From positions 1 to 64,000 of the forward strand of contig VWPU01006271.1 of NCBI GenBank assembly GCA_013398955.1: DNA of 64,000 bases, in the 5' to 3' direction. The notes beneath the pieces are model-generated. The model searched no databases. It was given only the letters and a program-made list of their open reading frames with translations, and was not told the origin of the DNA. This document shows positions 34,801 to 45,836 of this stretch, piece by piece (the first letter of the stretch is position 1; every line of letters begins with the position of its first letter). The DNA is from Callaeas wilsoni (taxonomy: Eukaryota; Chordata; Aves; Passeriformes; Callaeidae). A program made the position numbers and the translations under genes.

Positions 34801-37630
34801 TGGACTTGATGATCTTAGAGGACTTTTCCAACCTAAACAATTCTATGATTCTATATATAGACCGTATGTAGGTCTATATATGGAGAAGAGAAGGCTCTGG
34901 GGAGACCTTAGAGCCCCTTCCAGTCCCTTAAGGGGCTGCAGGAGAGCTGGACTATTTACACAGGCATGTAGTGATAGAGCAAGGGGAAATGTCTTTAAAC
35001 TGACAGAGGGCAGATTTAGATGAGACTTAAGGAAGAAGGTTTTTATCATGAGACTGGTGAGACACAGGCACAGGCTGCCCAGAGAACTTGTGGCTGCCCC
35101 ATCCCTGGAAGTGTTCATGGCCAGGTTGGATGGGGCTCTGAGCAACCTGGTCTCATGGAAGGTGTCCCTGCTGTGACAAGGGCTTGGACTAGATGATACT
35201 TGATGAAGGTGCCTTCCAACCCAAGCCATTCCATCACAGGATGATTCTGTGGTGCGCTGTGTCATCCCTGGTGTGAGCCCCTGACCTGCACTCATGGCTG
35301 TGGGGAGGACATGGCCTTCCAGGAGGAGATGGCCTTGCAGGACAGGCACAAGCAGGCAGGGGGGACTGTCTCAAGCACTACAAATAACCTGAAGCCCAGC
35401 GTGCTCCTTTCCTATCAAATCCCAACAGAAATCACACCACCTGTTCAAACACTCAAGTGAAGCAGCTTATTTTGCCATCTCACACCAAGGATGACTCCAG
35501 CACAGCAGCTTAGTGACTCACTCCTCAAAATCTAGGATTAGGGCCCAGTGCCTCCCACCCTTCGAGGCTCACCAAGTCCCCTCCTCTCCAAGTGATGCTG
35601 CCCTGCTTGTCTCTCTCTTCCATTGCTGCATAGCCTGTGGCCGTGCTTCTCCTGACAAATCTGTTTTGGGAAAGAAATCCCTGTTTTGGGACACTTATCC
35701 TTCATAACTGAGCCCAGGGCTGAAGGGTATCAAATACAGAACCCATTTGACCAACTTCCTCACCGTGCTCCAATTTTGAACCCCTGCAACTTGAGGGTGA
35801 AGCTCAGAAGAAGATGAGATTTTTTTTTTTAATTTGTCCCTTAATAGCCTTTCCTGAAGGATGGTATTTAAATGGCCCCATTTGGAGTTATCTCCCTCCC
35901 TCTGACTCTCTCTAGGGCTGTGTTAGTGGGTCCCCACACCATTCTTTTGGGACTTGTGTGTTTCCCTTCCCCTCCGTGTGTTGCCGGAAGCTGAATTTCA
36001 GCATCACATCAAGCTCTGAGATTTCAGCCATCTTCAAGCCACCTTTGCTCAAATCCCCTACAATGTGCTCCCAAGTGCTGGAATTAGGAGCTGGCAGGGG
36101 GGAGAATGGGAACTGCATCACCCCAAAGCTCAGTGAGATCTGGATGGGGATGGAGCAGGGGGTGGCCATCCTGGTCTGCAGAGGCAGGAGGTCCTGGGAA
36201 CCATGTTGCAGATCCTACAGGTGCTCCTGAAGGCTGAACTCCGTAGGAGATGGAGAGACTCCAGATGTAGATTTTGTGTGGCTTCAAACCCTGAGCCAAA
36301 GCAGCCAAGGAATTCCTGTACACCAGATGATGCCACAAAACCACCTGTATGCCCACAGAGCTGTGCTGTGAGCCCATTTCTGGCATTTTTCTACCTCCTC
36401 GCAGCTGAGGCCCCAAACACCATCACCCTGAGTAAAAAACAACCCCTGAGAGTTTTTCCCCAGAGTCTTGACAGCGTTTTCTCTCTTCCCAACCTTGCAG
36501 GATTGGCCATTTGATGATGGAGCGCCTCCTCCCAGCAAGATTGTGGAAGATTGGCTCAACTTGTTGAAGACCAAGTTCTGTGAGGACCCCGGCTGCTGCG
36601 TGGCCGTGCACTGCGTGGCTGGCCTGGGGCGGTGAGTCCAAGCCCAGCACCCCAACTGCCACCCCTCATGAATGCAGGAGAGAGAAAACCATGCCAGCTC
36701 TCCTCCTTCCCTTCTCCAGTCCCCCTTTGAGCTGGGTTTTGTCCCAGCCACCACCCCCCCAATGAAGGCAGGAGAGGGACAGCCATGCCTGTGCTACTCC
36801 TTTCCTTTTCTCAGTCCCACTTTGAGCAGGGTTTTGTGAAACCTCAGTGGGAATAGGTGTTGATGGGAGGGATCTGCTGCCTGAGCTTCTCCTTGAACTT
36901 TAAATGATGGACATCAGCCTCTGGGCTGTGTGGCTGGGGAGTGACAGCCGCTGCTTTTGCCTTTCAGCGCTCCTGTCCTCGTCGCGCTGGCCTTGATCGA
37001 GAGTGGGATGAAGTATGAAGACGCCATCCAGTTCATCCGACAGTAAGTGAAGCAGTGCTTTGGTGTCAGGGCAGAAAGTCTGTTGCTCTCTGAGGGAATG
37101 GAGAGATCTGGCATGTCCCAGGGTTTGGGTTTTTTTGTGACACCAGAGTTGCTTTTCTCTCTTTTGGGAGTGGGAAAATGAGGCTTTGGCATGGAGCAAC
37201 CTGTGCTTTTGCAGCAAGGCTGCAGGAGGCTGGGGCAGCAGCTGGCAGCATCCCTGAGGGGCTTTAGGCAGTCACCTCTGCCCCACATTTCCTCTCCAGC
37301 TCTCTATGTCTTGGGACTCACAGGGTGGATGAGTGACAAAAACTGCTGGGGCTGGTGCGTGTCTCCATCCCTGGAGGGTGCACCTGGCTTCAGCCTCCAA
37401 AATCCCTTGCTGCTGCAGGCAGGGGGCCTCAGCACCCCGACAGGGGTGGTTTGGGGTGGGAGGGGTCTCATGCCACACCTCTGACTGTTTGGGCATTTCT
37501 CTGTCCCCACAGGAAGCGCAGAGGAGCCATCAACAGCAAGCAGCTGACGTACTTGGAAAAATACCGACCAAAGCAGAGACTCCGATTTAAGGACCCACAT
37601 AACCACAAGAACAAATGCTGCATCATGTAA
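31715..37630 (+). CDS. PTP4A3: Protein tyrosine phosphatase 4A3 (PRL-3), five coding exons, 173 aa
   Basis: Seen: exons 31715-31819, 33117-33209, 36501-36631, 36968-37042 and 37513-37630 total 522 nt, giving 173 codons plus TAA. All introns are GT-AG, in phases 0, 0, 2 and 2. The start ATG sits in CACCATGG, a strong Kozak context. The protein has the redox cysteine C49 (VRVCEV), the WPFDD loop with general acid D72 (67-72), the P-loop HCVAGLGR with nucleophile C104 and R110, a basic tail, and CCIM at 170-173. Family knowledge: PRL phosphatases are about 20 kDa, are farnesylated at the CAAX cysteine, lie on the plasma membrane and endosomes, and bind CNNM magnesium transporters; C49 forms a disulfide with C104 when oxidised. 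The alanine after the P-loop arginine is typical of PRLs and goes with weak catalysis. It is assigned to PTP4A3 rather than PTP4A1 or PTP4A2 by its N-terminus ([12 protein letters not shown]) and 173-residue length, from memory of the family. No break or frameshift is seen. Confidence 0.97.
31820..33116 (+). other. PTP4A3: PTP4A3 intron 2, 1.3 kb
   Basis: GTAAGG donor and CCCCAG acceptor. It contains no recognised repeat or gene; an AATAAA string near 32840 is not in an evident terminator context. Confidence 0.9.
33117..33209 (+). CDS. PTP4A3: PTP4A3 coding exon 2 (residues 36-66)
   Basis: The acceptor is a pyrimidine-rich tract ending CCCCAG and the donor is ATG|GTAGGT. It has 31 codons, phase 0 at both ends. 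It encodes [10 protein letters not shown] to DGITVM and contains C49, the regulatory disulfide partner of the catalytic cysteine in PRL enzymes. Confidence 0.96.
33344..33370. repeat. (GCTGA)n short tandem repeat
   Basis: Five-base GCTGA-like units repeat about five times with one CCGAG variant. Confidence 0.8.
33800..34445. repeat. Degenerate TATA/TCTAGATA-rich tract
   Basis: About 640 bases are dominated by ATATCT, CTATA and TCTAGATA variants with an AGAGAG stretch at its start, much more AT-rich than its flanks. It looks like an old, diverged microsatellite expansion. It ends where a CR1 copy begins. Confidence 0.7.
34463..34855 (+). repeat. CR1 LINE copy with full 3' end
   Basis: It contains AGCCTGGAGAAGAGGAGGCT, GGATATTAGGAAAAATTTCT and the 3' end TTTTCCAACCTAAACAATTC followed by two tail octamers. 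About 390 bases are kept. Confidence 0.9.
34878..35252 (+). repeat. Second CR1 LINE copy, different subfamily
   Basis: It begins GGAGAAGAGAAGGCTCTGGG and contains CTGCCCCATCCCTGGAAGTG and GGTTGGATGGGGCTCTGAGC, ending in a CCTTCCAACCCAAGCCATTC tail. Its internal sequence differs from the copy just upstream, so this is a separate insertion, not a duplication. Confidence 0.9.
36501..36631 (+). CDS. PTP4A3: PTP4A3 coding exon 3 (residues 67-110, acid loop and most of P-loop)
   Basis: The acceptor is CCTTGCAG and the donor GGGCG|GTGAGT, phase 2, so the codon for the P-loop arginine R110 is split with the next exon. It encodes the WPFDD acid loop and the catalytic HCVAGLG. The residues just before the P-loop read DPGCCVAV, with adjacent cysteines at 98 and 99. 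From memory, human has a serine at 98. Confidence 0.96.
36632..36967 (+). other. PTP4A3: PTP4A3 intron 4, 336 bases
   Basis: GTGAGT donor and CTTTCAG acceptor. Much of it is an imperfect tandem duplication (see the repeat entry). Confidence 0.93.
36643..36837. repeat. Imperfect two-copy tandem duplication, about 97-base unit
   Basis: Unit 1 (36643-36742) and unit 2 (36743-36837) share CCCAGC, then ATGAATGCAGGAGAG or its variant, CCATGCC, TCC/TTTCC-rich sequence and a TTTGAGC(A/T)GGGTTTTGT ending. The copies differ by substitutions and small gaps. Confidence 0.85.
36968..37042 (+). CDS. PTP4A3: PTP4A3 coding exon 4 (residues 110-135)
   Basis: The acceptor is CTTTCAG and the donor CGACA|GTAAGT, phase 2. 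It completes R110 and encodes the helix after the P-loop ([11 protein letters not shown]) up to the split glutamine codon before KRRGAIN. Confidence 0.96.
37043..37512 (+). other. PTP4A3: PTP4A3 intron 5, 470 bases
   Basis: GTAAGT donor and CCCCACAG acceptor. Nothing else is recognised inside. Confidence 0.93.
37513..37630 (+). CDS. PTP4A3: PTP4A3 coding exon 5 (C-terminus with CAAX box, stop TAA)
   Basis: The acceptor is TCCCCACAG. It encodes [10 protein letters not shown], the basic stretch [11 protein letters not shown] and the C-terminal CCIM followed by TAA at 37628-37630. CCIM is a CAAX motif; methionine at the last place favours farnesylation. The basic tail helps membrane binding in this family. 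Confidence 0.96.
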
Positions 37631-38756
37631 CCTCAATGACCTCTTGCCAAAATCCGTGCACAGACCCCCAGGCACTCGCACACATCCCACCCTCTCACCT
37701 CCTCGCCCAGCCCTGCGCTCCCCACACGCTGCCTCTCTCCAGGGCTGGGCTGGGAACATGGAGCATCTCCAGTGTGTTCCAGCACTCACGGCACACTCGT
37801 CTTGCTGGATCCCCAAAAAGGCTGCTGTCTCCAGCTGCAGCCCCGAGGAGGGAAGGCAGCACTGCCCTTTGACTCTTGGTGTTAGCAGGCAATGAGCTTG
37901 TGTGACCGTTCTTCACCGTCATCCTCCTCCCCCCTTTCCCTTCCCATTGCACTGAGAGGGGTGGGCAAAGGGTGCTTGGTTTGGGGTGATGCAGGCAGGG
38001 CTGTGGCAACTGAGAAGGGATGGGGTGCAGGAGGGCCAGAGCACCTCCAGAAAAACCTTTCCCCACCTCTTCCCCATAAATAAGGGCTGCAGCAGCAGGG
38101 ATGGAGGTGGGGATGGCACAGTCACCTCGGGGGGGAAGATGGTGATAGCAGGGGGAGGTGACAGGGGCTCTTAGCTCAGTGCTGGCCTTGTGACTACAGG
38201 AAGGGCTGAGCTAAGATCCCCAGCACCATTCCCTTTCTCCTAGCCCCTCTGTCACCACACCACCTCCCTGTTGCCTCAATGCCAGCTGGGATGCTGCAGA
38301 TGGGGCTTGTTGAGGACTTGCTCCAGTGAAGGCAGAGCCGCTGGGAACCTCGGGGGCCATGGTAGGGCTTTGAGGCACTCAGCTTTGCTGGGATGCTGGA
38401 TCAGCACTGGGTCCCCCAAAGTGTGGGGTGCTCTTACTTATAGCTTCCAAATTCAGTGCCCAGGGTGGTGGGTTCTCTGCTGTCGTGTCCCCATCCCTGA
38501 GCTGTGGCACAAACCCCAATTCTGGCTGCAGTGCCCTGGGGACACAATGTGCCTCTTAAGGCACATCCATGTCCTCCACCACTTCATTTGCTGGCCAAGG
38601 GGCTGGGCTGCAGCTTTCCTAGGGGATTTTGGGTGTTCCTGGCAAGAGTACATCACCTAATTTTGCACCTGCCTTTTCCATATCTGTACCGAGGCGCCTG
38701 GCACCCCCAGCACACACCCTGGTGGGCTGGGCTCAGAGCTGCCCCTGAGCTGGGAC

Positions 38757-38762
38757 ATTAAA
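38757..38762 (+). terminator. PTP4A3: Possible proximal poly(A) signal ATTAAA
   Basis: ATTAAA is the commonest variant signal. A second one at 38872-38877 is followed by an A-rich stretch that could also mislead cDNA priming. Confidence 0.3.
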
Positions 38763-41107
38763 CATCTCTCAACTTTCTGCCTTTGAACGCTTGCAGCAGC
38801 TGGAGCAGTGGGCACATAGGGGGTGTGGGGATGGATTTTTTCTTTTAATGAGGATAAAAAGAAATTTGCTAATTAAAGGAAAAAAAAAACAAACTTAAAA
38901 AAAATACCCTGTTTGTCTTCTGCACATCCTCTGGCCTTTATTTCTCCCATCACTGCCCAGTAGAGCCCGGGGGGTGACCCGTGGTCCCCCAGACTGATCC
39001 CCAGCACTGTCAGAGCTGGCTGCCATCCACTGTCACCAGGACATATATGTGGCCCAGGGGATGCTCCAGGCGTCCTTTGGGCTGACTGCTGCTGTCCCCT
39101 CAGCTGCAGAGGATCACAGTTGTTGGGACAAGGAGGGTTGGTCATCCACCTCGGGGTTTTAGGCTGACCAGCTTGAGATGCCTTCAGTGTCCTTTGTTGA
39201 GTGTCTCCAAAGGCTTGTGTGCCTTCCAAAATGTTGATATCCAGAGACATTCACTTCAGGGGCTTCATCCCTTGGGACAGATGGTGAGGAAGGCTGGTTA
39301 GACACCTTCAGTACCCGCAGAAGGTTGGGGACTGCTTTGTACCACCACATGAGTGGGCAGAGGAGATGTTTGGAGCTGTGTCCAGCACCACTTCTCCTGT
39401 CCCAATGGGGGCCAACCCCACTGCAGGGCAGGGAAGGCCATGCTTTGGAATAAGCTGTGGTGCTGAGTGAGGTGGAGACCCGCCACACATGGCCCTAGAG
39501 TTGGCATACCACATACCCTGGGTCTGTCCAACATTGTGGGACAGCCCTCAGTCCCTTGAGTTGCTCCTGCCCTGTCCCAGGCTGTTGGTTCTCATGACTC
39601 ATGGAGAAGGCAGCAATGGTCAAAGGGTCTGTGTTGATTTGGAATAGTGTGGATTGGGCTGATAAAAAGGCCTGACGCTGTATTAGAGCACCCTGCTGGG
39701 TGGGTCACCATCCCCTTCCTGCTTGGGTCTGTCCTCCTGCTGCTAAAATAGGTGCTGCTTCATCCCCAGGGACATGGGAAGTGGCTCAGCATTGTGGTGG
39801 TGACAACCCCAATCGCTCCTAGCCAGGAAACCTCCTGATCCCATGCCCTTCTTTGTGAGAACTGTTGCTTTATAGGCTTGGAGACATTTCTGTCCTGGCA
39901 AGATGAGTTTTCCTCACCCATGCTCATGGCAGCATCACCTGGGACATTGTCCAGGGCAAGAGGTCCTGGGATTCAGCCACGATGCCTTTGAGTTGGAGTC
40001 AGGCTGGGGACAGAGGGATTTGAATTCTGCCTCCTTTGGCCATTCTTGAGCAAGAGTTCACTCAGGCCTCAGCTTGGGGGACTGGTTTGCAGGGAACATG
40101 ATGGGGACAGGCTTTGCTTTATGTAGCATCAACCCAATCACCTTAAAATTAGGGAGCTTCTGGTATAAAAGCAGTCCTTGACCTGGCCATGTGGCCAAAT
40201 CCTGAGGGCATCTGGCTGGCAGAGTGGCATCTTGATCCTCCTCAGTTTATGAGTCACTGAAAAAAAGAGAGAACCAAATCATGCTGTCATGCTGCTTTAA
40301 TTGTCCTAGATCTTTTTCCTTTTTTTTTAATGGATATTTCCCCCTTAACCCTAAAATGTGCTGCTTCCACGGAAAGGACACCTTGGCAGCCCGGAAGCTG
40401 CTGTCTTGCATGGAGGGCTGAATTCAAAAGTTTCTCTAGGTTGTACTGCCAAATATTTGGGATTTTTTAAATATGAACTTGGGCTTCTTCCTCTGAGGTA
40501 CCAGCTCCTCGATGTTTCAGCCTAGAGAGGGTTACAGAAGCAACAGGCTGGGGATATTGAGGGGTCTTCCAAGGGGGATTTGGGTTAGAAATCTCAAAGA
40601 AGAGCTCAGAAGTTTTGAGACAGGCAAGAGGGAAAGTTGAAGCTCAGTAGACAACACCAGAGCGAGGCCTAAGCAGCCAAGGGCTCATGGTTTGGGCTGG
40701 TTTTGGGGTCTCTCTTTGTACGCTAGTCCTCATTTCACCTCAAATGGCAAGATGCTGAAAGGAGAGCCTTAAAAATCTGATGTATTTGCCAATGCTGTTG
40801 TTGAGTCCTGGCAAATGTCACAGGGAACAGACACCCCCACGGCTTTGGCTACAAACCAGCCACCTCATCCTGCCCTTTTCTCCAGAAGCAAAGGCTCAAA
40901 CTGGGTTTTATAATTTCTCACTCCTATCCACTCTCTCACCCTCCATGGAAAGCCACCATCCATCCACAATTTGCAGGGACAAGGCCCCAGATTGGTGCAA
41001 GAACTTTGGAGACCCAAGGGATGGCAAAGCAGAGATGCCCTAAGCATCAAACCAAGAGCCTGTAGCCTTTACCCAGGAGTCAGTCATGGCTGAGCCTCCT
41101 GTGAGGG

Positions 41108-41113
41108 AATAAA
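41108..41113 (+). terminator. PTP4A3: Possible intermediate poly(A) signal AATAAA
   Basis: Canonical AATAAA within the inferred 3' UTR; no strong GU-rich element is seen close downstream. Confidence 0.2.
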
Positions 41114-42128
41114 TCTGAGCAGGAATTTGTAGCTGTGTCCTCTCACCAGTGGCACACAGCACATATATGCCCTCAAATATCCCTTCTGTTGTTTGTTTTC
41201 CAGTCAGATGGAGCATGTGGAGGGGGTGCGATGGTGGGAAGGGAGGAAGTGTGGCTATCACAAATGTCCAGCTCTTCATTTAAGAAAGTTCTGGTGACAC
41301 GCATTTAAAGACTCTGCATTTGTAAATTCATATTATGAGTCTTGCAGTAAGGCTGACAGTGTGGTGCTTGGGCTGGGAGCTTCAGAGGTTTATGAGGAAC
41401 AGATTTCCCGAGAAAGCAGAGTCTGGCTCTATCCACAATAGAACGAGTCGTTTCCTTTTTTATTTTTTTCATTGGGTTTGTTTGGTTTTTATTAGTCCCA
41501 GTGGGAAAGCACACAGGGAGATTCGTGACTTCCATGCAGTTTCCAAGGTCTTGTATCTTATTTGCTGCCAGCACTCTGGGTAGGTGCAGCTTGGCGGGTG
41601 GGTTTGGATGGGATTCTGTCTAGTGGGAGACAAATGTGGCTGGTTTCTTGGTGCAGAAGGGGGGTCCTGGGCCGGGCTCTTGCAGACATTCCCGGGGAGG
41701 GGGCGTTCCACCACTTCCCTTCAGACGATGATCTCCCAATGAACTCTCCACTTCCCTGCTGTTCCTTTCTGTGCAACAAAGAACTGCATATTTTCCTTTT
41801 TAACCCCCTGGGCAACCATAGTAGTGTGTAGATTAAGCCCAGATGACTTTTTTTTGTTGGGTTTTTGGTGGGTTTTTTTGTTTGTTTTTTTTTTTGGTCT
41901 GAGCCATAGCTAAATTATTGTACCCAATGCTTTTTGTATCAGACAGCATCACTTCGAATATGCAGATGAGGTATAGGATCTTGACACTTTATAACCTTTT
42001 TAAAAAGAAACTTGTCTGTTTACTTAACGTCTTGTGTAAAAAGGAAAAAAAAAATGTATGCCTTCAGTAATCACTTTTTTTGGTTTTTTGAGTTTTATGA
42101 AATTACGGTGGTTACACTCCAGCAGCGA

Positions 42129-42134
42129 AATAAA
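42129..42134 (+). terminator. PTP4A3: Likely distal poly(A) signal AATAAA of PTP4A3
   Basis: AATAAA is followed by TTCACTGTTTTGTACATCCCC, where cleavage is likely 15-20 bases on, and then by a GU-rich GTGTGCCTGGTGCTG element. This is the full layout of an animal 3' end. Confidence 0.65.
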
Positions 42135-42245
42135 AAGCGTTCACTGTTTTGTACATCCCCGTGTGCCTGGTGCTGCTAATGGGAGTTATCAGGATGTGGG
42201 AGGCAAAGGCAGAGCTGAACTCTGGCCAAGGGTGGAAGTGTGTGG

Positions 42246-42617
42246 GGGAGTTTGTTCCGGCTGGAGAAGAGAGGGCTTCAGGAAGACCTTAGAGCACCTT
42301 CCAGTGCTACAAGAGAATTGGAGAGAGACTTTTGCAAGGGCCTGGAGTGACAGGACAAGAGGGAATGGCTTCAAACTGACAGAGGGTGGATTTATATTAG
42401 GTATTAGAAAGAAATTCTTCTCTGTGAGGGTGGCGAGGCACTAGCACAGGTTGCCCAGAGAAGCTGTGGCTGCCCCATCCCTGGAAGTGTTCAAGGCCAG
42501 GTTGGATGGGGCTTGGAACAGCCCGATCTAGGGGAAGGTGTCCCTGGCCATGGTGGGGCAGTTAGAACTCTATGATCTTGAAGGTCCCTTCCAACTCAAA
42601 CCATTCTGTGATTTTAT
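42246..42617 (+). repeat. CR1 LINE copy with 3' end
   Basis: It contains GAGTGACAGGACAAGAGGGA, CCCCATCCCTGGAAGTGTTC and CCTTCCAACTCAAACCATTC, ending GTGATTTTATA. It begins about 100 bases after the PTP4A3 distal poly(A) signal. Confidence 0.9.
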
Positions 42618-43410
42618 ATTCAGTAGAGCATGGCCAAACCTTGATTGGACACACTAGAATATACCCAGAGGAGACACTATACACACCCCACCTGATCTGC
42701 TCATGAAATCAGTTGGGTTTTTTTAACTCTTCTCCTCATGACCAAGGAAAGCAAAGACCAGAGTCTCCATGGAGGCTGAGAAGTTGGAGCTTGCATAAAC
42801 AGGCTGGTAAGCAAGGAAAACTGACACAAAATTGTGTGAGCTCCCAAGTAATTACATGGGGTTGCATGGAAGAGGGGGGAGGAAACTCCCCTTGTGCTGC
42901 TTTAGGCTCAGGAAGGCTTTTAAGCCAAATGCCAGCTTGGAAGAAGATAGAGGTGAAGCAGGGTGGAGTGGCCAGAGCTGTCCTTGGGATTCCCGCAGCA
43001 CTTCCAAGCGTTCAGCAAGGCAGATCCTTATCTCCTGCAGGCTTTGAACTGCAGCTGAAAGGGGCACTGCCTCCTCCTTGTGCAAGAAGAAACTGGGCCT
43101 AATTCAGTCAGTCTAATTGCTGCCTCTCCTCTCAAGCAGGAGGGCCAGGGGGACTGCTGAACACAGCATGTGTTCTGGAGAAACACCCACCCATGCTCCT
43201 GCCTGTACATGCTGTCTCCTACCTGCCGCATTCCTCCTTGCTCTCCGTCACCCAAAAACGTGCACCCCTTTGCAGGCCAGATCCCAAGTGTCTGTGTTAG
43301 GCTGCTGCCACTCCATGCACAAGTCCCCGCCCTCCCTAAGAGGAGTCGTATGAAAGTTCTTTAAATTGAGAGGTTCTGGAAAAGTCTAAGTTGGCCACTC
43401 GCAGGGATCT

Positions 43411-43592
43411 GACCAGAGAAGCTGTGGATGTCCCATCCCTGAAAGTGTTCAAGGCCAGGTTGGATGGGGCTTGGAGCAACCTGGTCTGGTGGAAGGTGGT
43501 CCCTGCCCATGTTAGGGCAGGGGTAGAACTGGATGATCTTTAAGGTCCCTTCCAACTCAAACCATTCTATGAGTCTATTCTATGATTCTCTG
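43411..43592 (+). repeat. CR1 LINE 3' fragment
   Basis: It has CAAGGCCAGGTTGGATGGGG, GGTCCCTTCCAACTCAAACC and ATTCTATGAGTCTATTCTATG tail units. It is close in sequence to the copy at 42.2 kb. Confidence 0.9.
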
Positions 43593-45788
43593 ATCTCTTC
43601 CCAACTGGTGCCATGGTCCATAGTGCCTTAAACCATTCTCAGCAGAGGATGCCGGTATCTGCAAGCCCCATCACAGCCCCATGTTGCAGTGCATTCAGTC
43701 CTGCCAACAACAAAATCAGTGAGATCCCTCTCCCCAGCTCAAGGGGGATGTCCACAGCTTGGTCTCATCCCTGACTCTTTCCACTCACCAGAGGTCAAGT
43801 GACAGCACCATAGATTCAGGACGGACTGATCTCAGACTGTCACGGACACTCCTTTCAGAGCTCCATCACCACACAGGGACCCCCAGAACTCTCAGCTCAT
43901 ACAGACACATCCATGCTGCAGACACCCAAAGCACTGGGAGATGACCCATGGCTCACAACTTTCCCTGTCCATGTTCCTAACCCACCTCAGCAAGCCAGGT
44001 CTCCACAAAGCAAGGAGGCAAAAGTTGCAGTGTCTGCAGTAAAGTCTAGACCAGCCACAGTCCAGGCTCGTAAAACTGGATTAAAAAATGTTTTCTGAGG
44101 GCTGCCTTGGTACATTCTGAACCATGATGAAACCTTTCTTTGATTATTTGGGACTGCTGCTGGCCGCCATGGCCAACACTGGCTCTTCCTGGGCACAGCA
44201 TAGCTCTCATCACTGATCCCATCTACCTTCTTGGATCAGCCCTTTTGCAACACCTCCACCTGAGGACGTCCTGCTGCCTGAAAGGGTCTCCCCACTTCCC
44301 TCTGTGCCCAGGGATCTTGAACCATCACCTGTGCAGAGACAAAGGTCTCATCTCTTCCCAGGACCTGGCGAACCCCGTGGGTCTGGGCACATAGTACTGG
44401 GAGGTGCTGCCCTGCTTGCACTGCAGTATCTGGAAACCCCTGTGCTCGTAGGGATGAAAATGTAGGGCAGCTCTTGGGTTGGGAAGAAAATTAAAATGTT
44501 TGCAACAAATAAAGCTGGAAAGTCAAGTGAGGAATTAGGCACTGCTTGGCAAAGGTACAGGAACGCAAATCACCAGGGTGGGTTTTGCCCTGGGAGCTTT
44601 TCCTGGGAACAGAACAAGGAGGAGGAGAAATTCTCTGCCCAGGCTCACATGACAACCCCCATGGTTCAGCAAGGGAATCCTGCAAATCCCTGCTCCATGC
44701 CATGACCACAGCAAGGAGCGGTGCTGCCCTGCCAGAGCCGCTTGCGGGGCAGGACCTCGGGGCAGAATTTGTTTTAACCACCGGAGAGAAAGAACATGTG
44801 AGTGGCAGGAGGAGAAGAGGCTTGCAGGGAGCCTGGAAAGGGCTGAGTCACTCGCTGCCGGCGTCAGCAACTGAGGAGAAAAGCGTGACTGCCAAACCGC
44901 CACCTGGAGATCTGCTCATCCTTTTTTTAAAAAAAGGGAAAAACTCAACTGATAGCCTCTCCTGCATCCCACTGGAGAGCTGAATGTGCCGCACGCAGCC
45001 GAGGAGTTCCGTGCAGAAGCAGTGGCTGTGAAAAATGCCCTTCCCTGGCTACAGGTGCTAGTTTCTGTTGCAACACTTCCCTTGGGGCTCGCAGAGCAGA
45101 GGAGGCAGCGCTGCTCTCCCACAGCACCCGGGCAGCCTCCAGGGACGTGTCACGGCCAAGCCGGGGCTCGGTCCAAGGACCGGGGGCGGAGGTGATTAGA
45201 GAGACCTGGCGGGTCGGCGCTGGCAGAAGGACGACGCAAGAGCTGCCTCCGCCTCGCAGAGATAACTGCGGCTGACTTCAGCCAGGGACTGACTCACCTA
45301 AGCCAGGGCATCTTGTCTGGATATCAGGTGGAGACAGGGAGAAGCAATGCATTTAAATGAGCTTTGATCTTTAAAGCAAACGACGCCGCCTTGTTTTGCA
45401 GCACTCAGGCAGCCGTGGGTGACAGGCAAGGACGGCCAGGCTGGTTTCGGGGGGCCCAGTTCAAGGCACTCGGTTTTCATGGATGGGTGCTCAGCACTCA
45501 AAACAAGGGCTGTGATAAAGGGCTTATCATGAAAACTCACCTGGAGCTGCCAAATACCGTCTTGTGGCTCTGTCTGCATTGCAAATCTGCCAGGTTGAGT
45601 GAGACAACACAGCTGGGTAACGCAGAGACACGACTGTAACTACCCCAGCTGCAGCCAAGTGACACATCTGGGAAGAGAAGCCTAGTCCTTCTGTTTGCAG
45701 TTCCTCAATTTGTTCCATCCAGTCTCCATTCTGGGAATATTTCAGGGCAAAGCTGTAAGGAACTGGGCCGACCCCCATAACTGCCCTG
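43593..45788. other. Intergenic block without recognised gene
   Basis: No gene or repeat was recognised. About 44960-45270 is richer in CpG than its surroundings, but it has no exon or promoter signal I can name. Confidence 0.45.
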
Positions 45789-45836
45789 CTTTGAGCCGGA
45801 GACCTCCTTCCAGCCTGAATCATTCTATAGTCCTAT
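45789..45836 (+). repeat. Short CR1 3' terminus
   Basis: GGAGACCTCCTTCCAGCCTGAATCATTCTATAGTCC resembles the last bases of CR1 on the plus strand. It is very short. Confidence 0.5.

Larger units (their letters stand above)
33210..36500 (+). other. PTP4A3: PTP4A3 intron 3, 3.3 kb, repeat-rich
   Basis: GTAGGT donor and CCTTGCAG acceptor. It holds a GAGCT-type short tandem repeat, a long TATA/CTATA-rich tract and two CR1 copies in the same orientation. About 35253-36500 has nothing recognisable except a T run at 35821. Confidence 0.9.
37631..42152 (+). other. PTP4A3: PTP4A3 3' untranslated region (distal end inferred)
   Basis: No CR1 or other insertion interrupts the 4.5 kb after the stop, unlike the DNA beyond 42.2 kb. 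The last 300 bases are AT-rich with T-rich runs and end in a consensus polyadenylation site. An earlier end is possible at ATTAAA 38757 or 38872, or AATAAA 41108. The exact end needs transcript data. Confidence 0.55.

Noticed and set aside
44960..45270. CpG-enriched patch as promoter of a further gene
   Set aside because: No exon, splice donor or start context follows on either strand.
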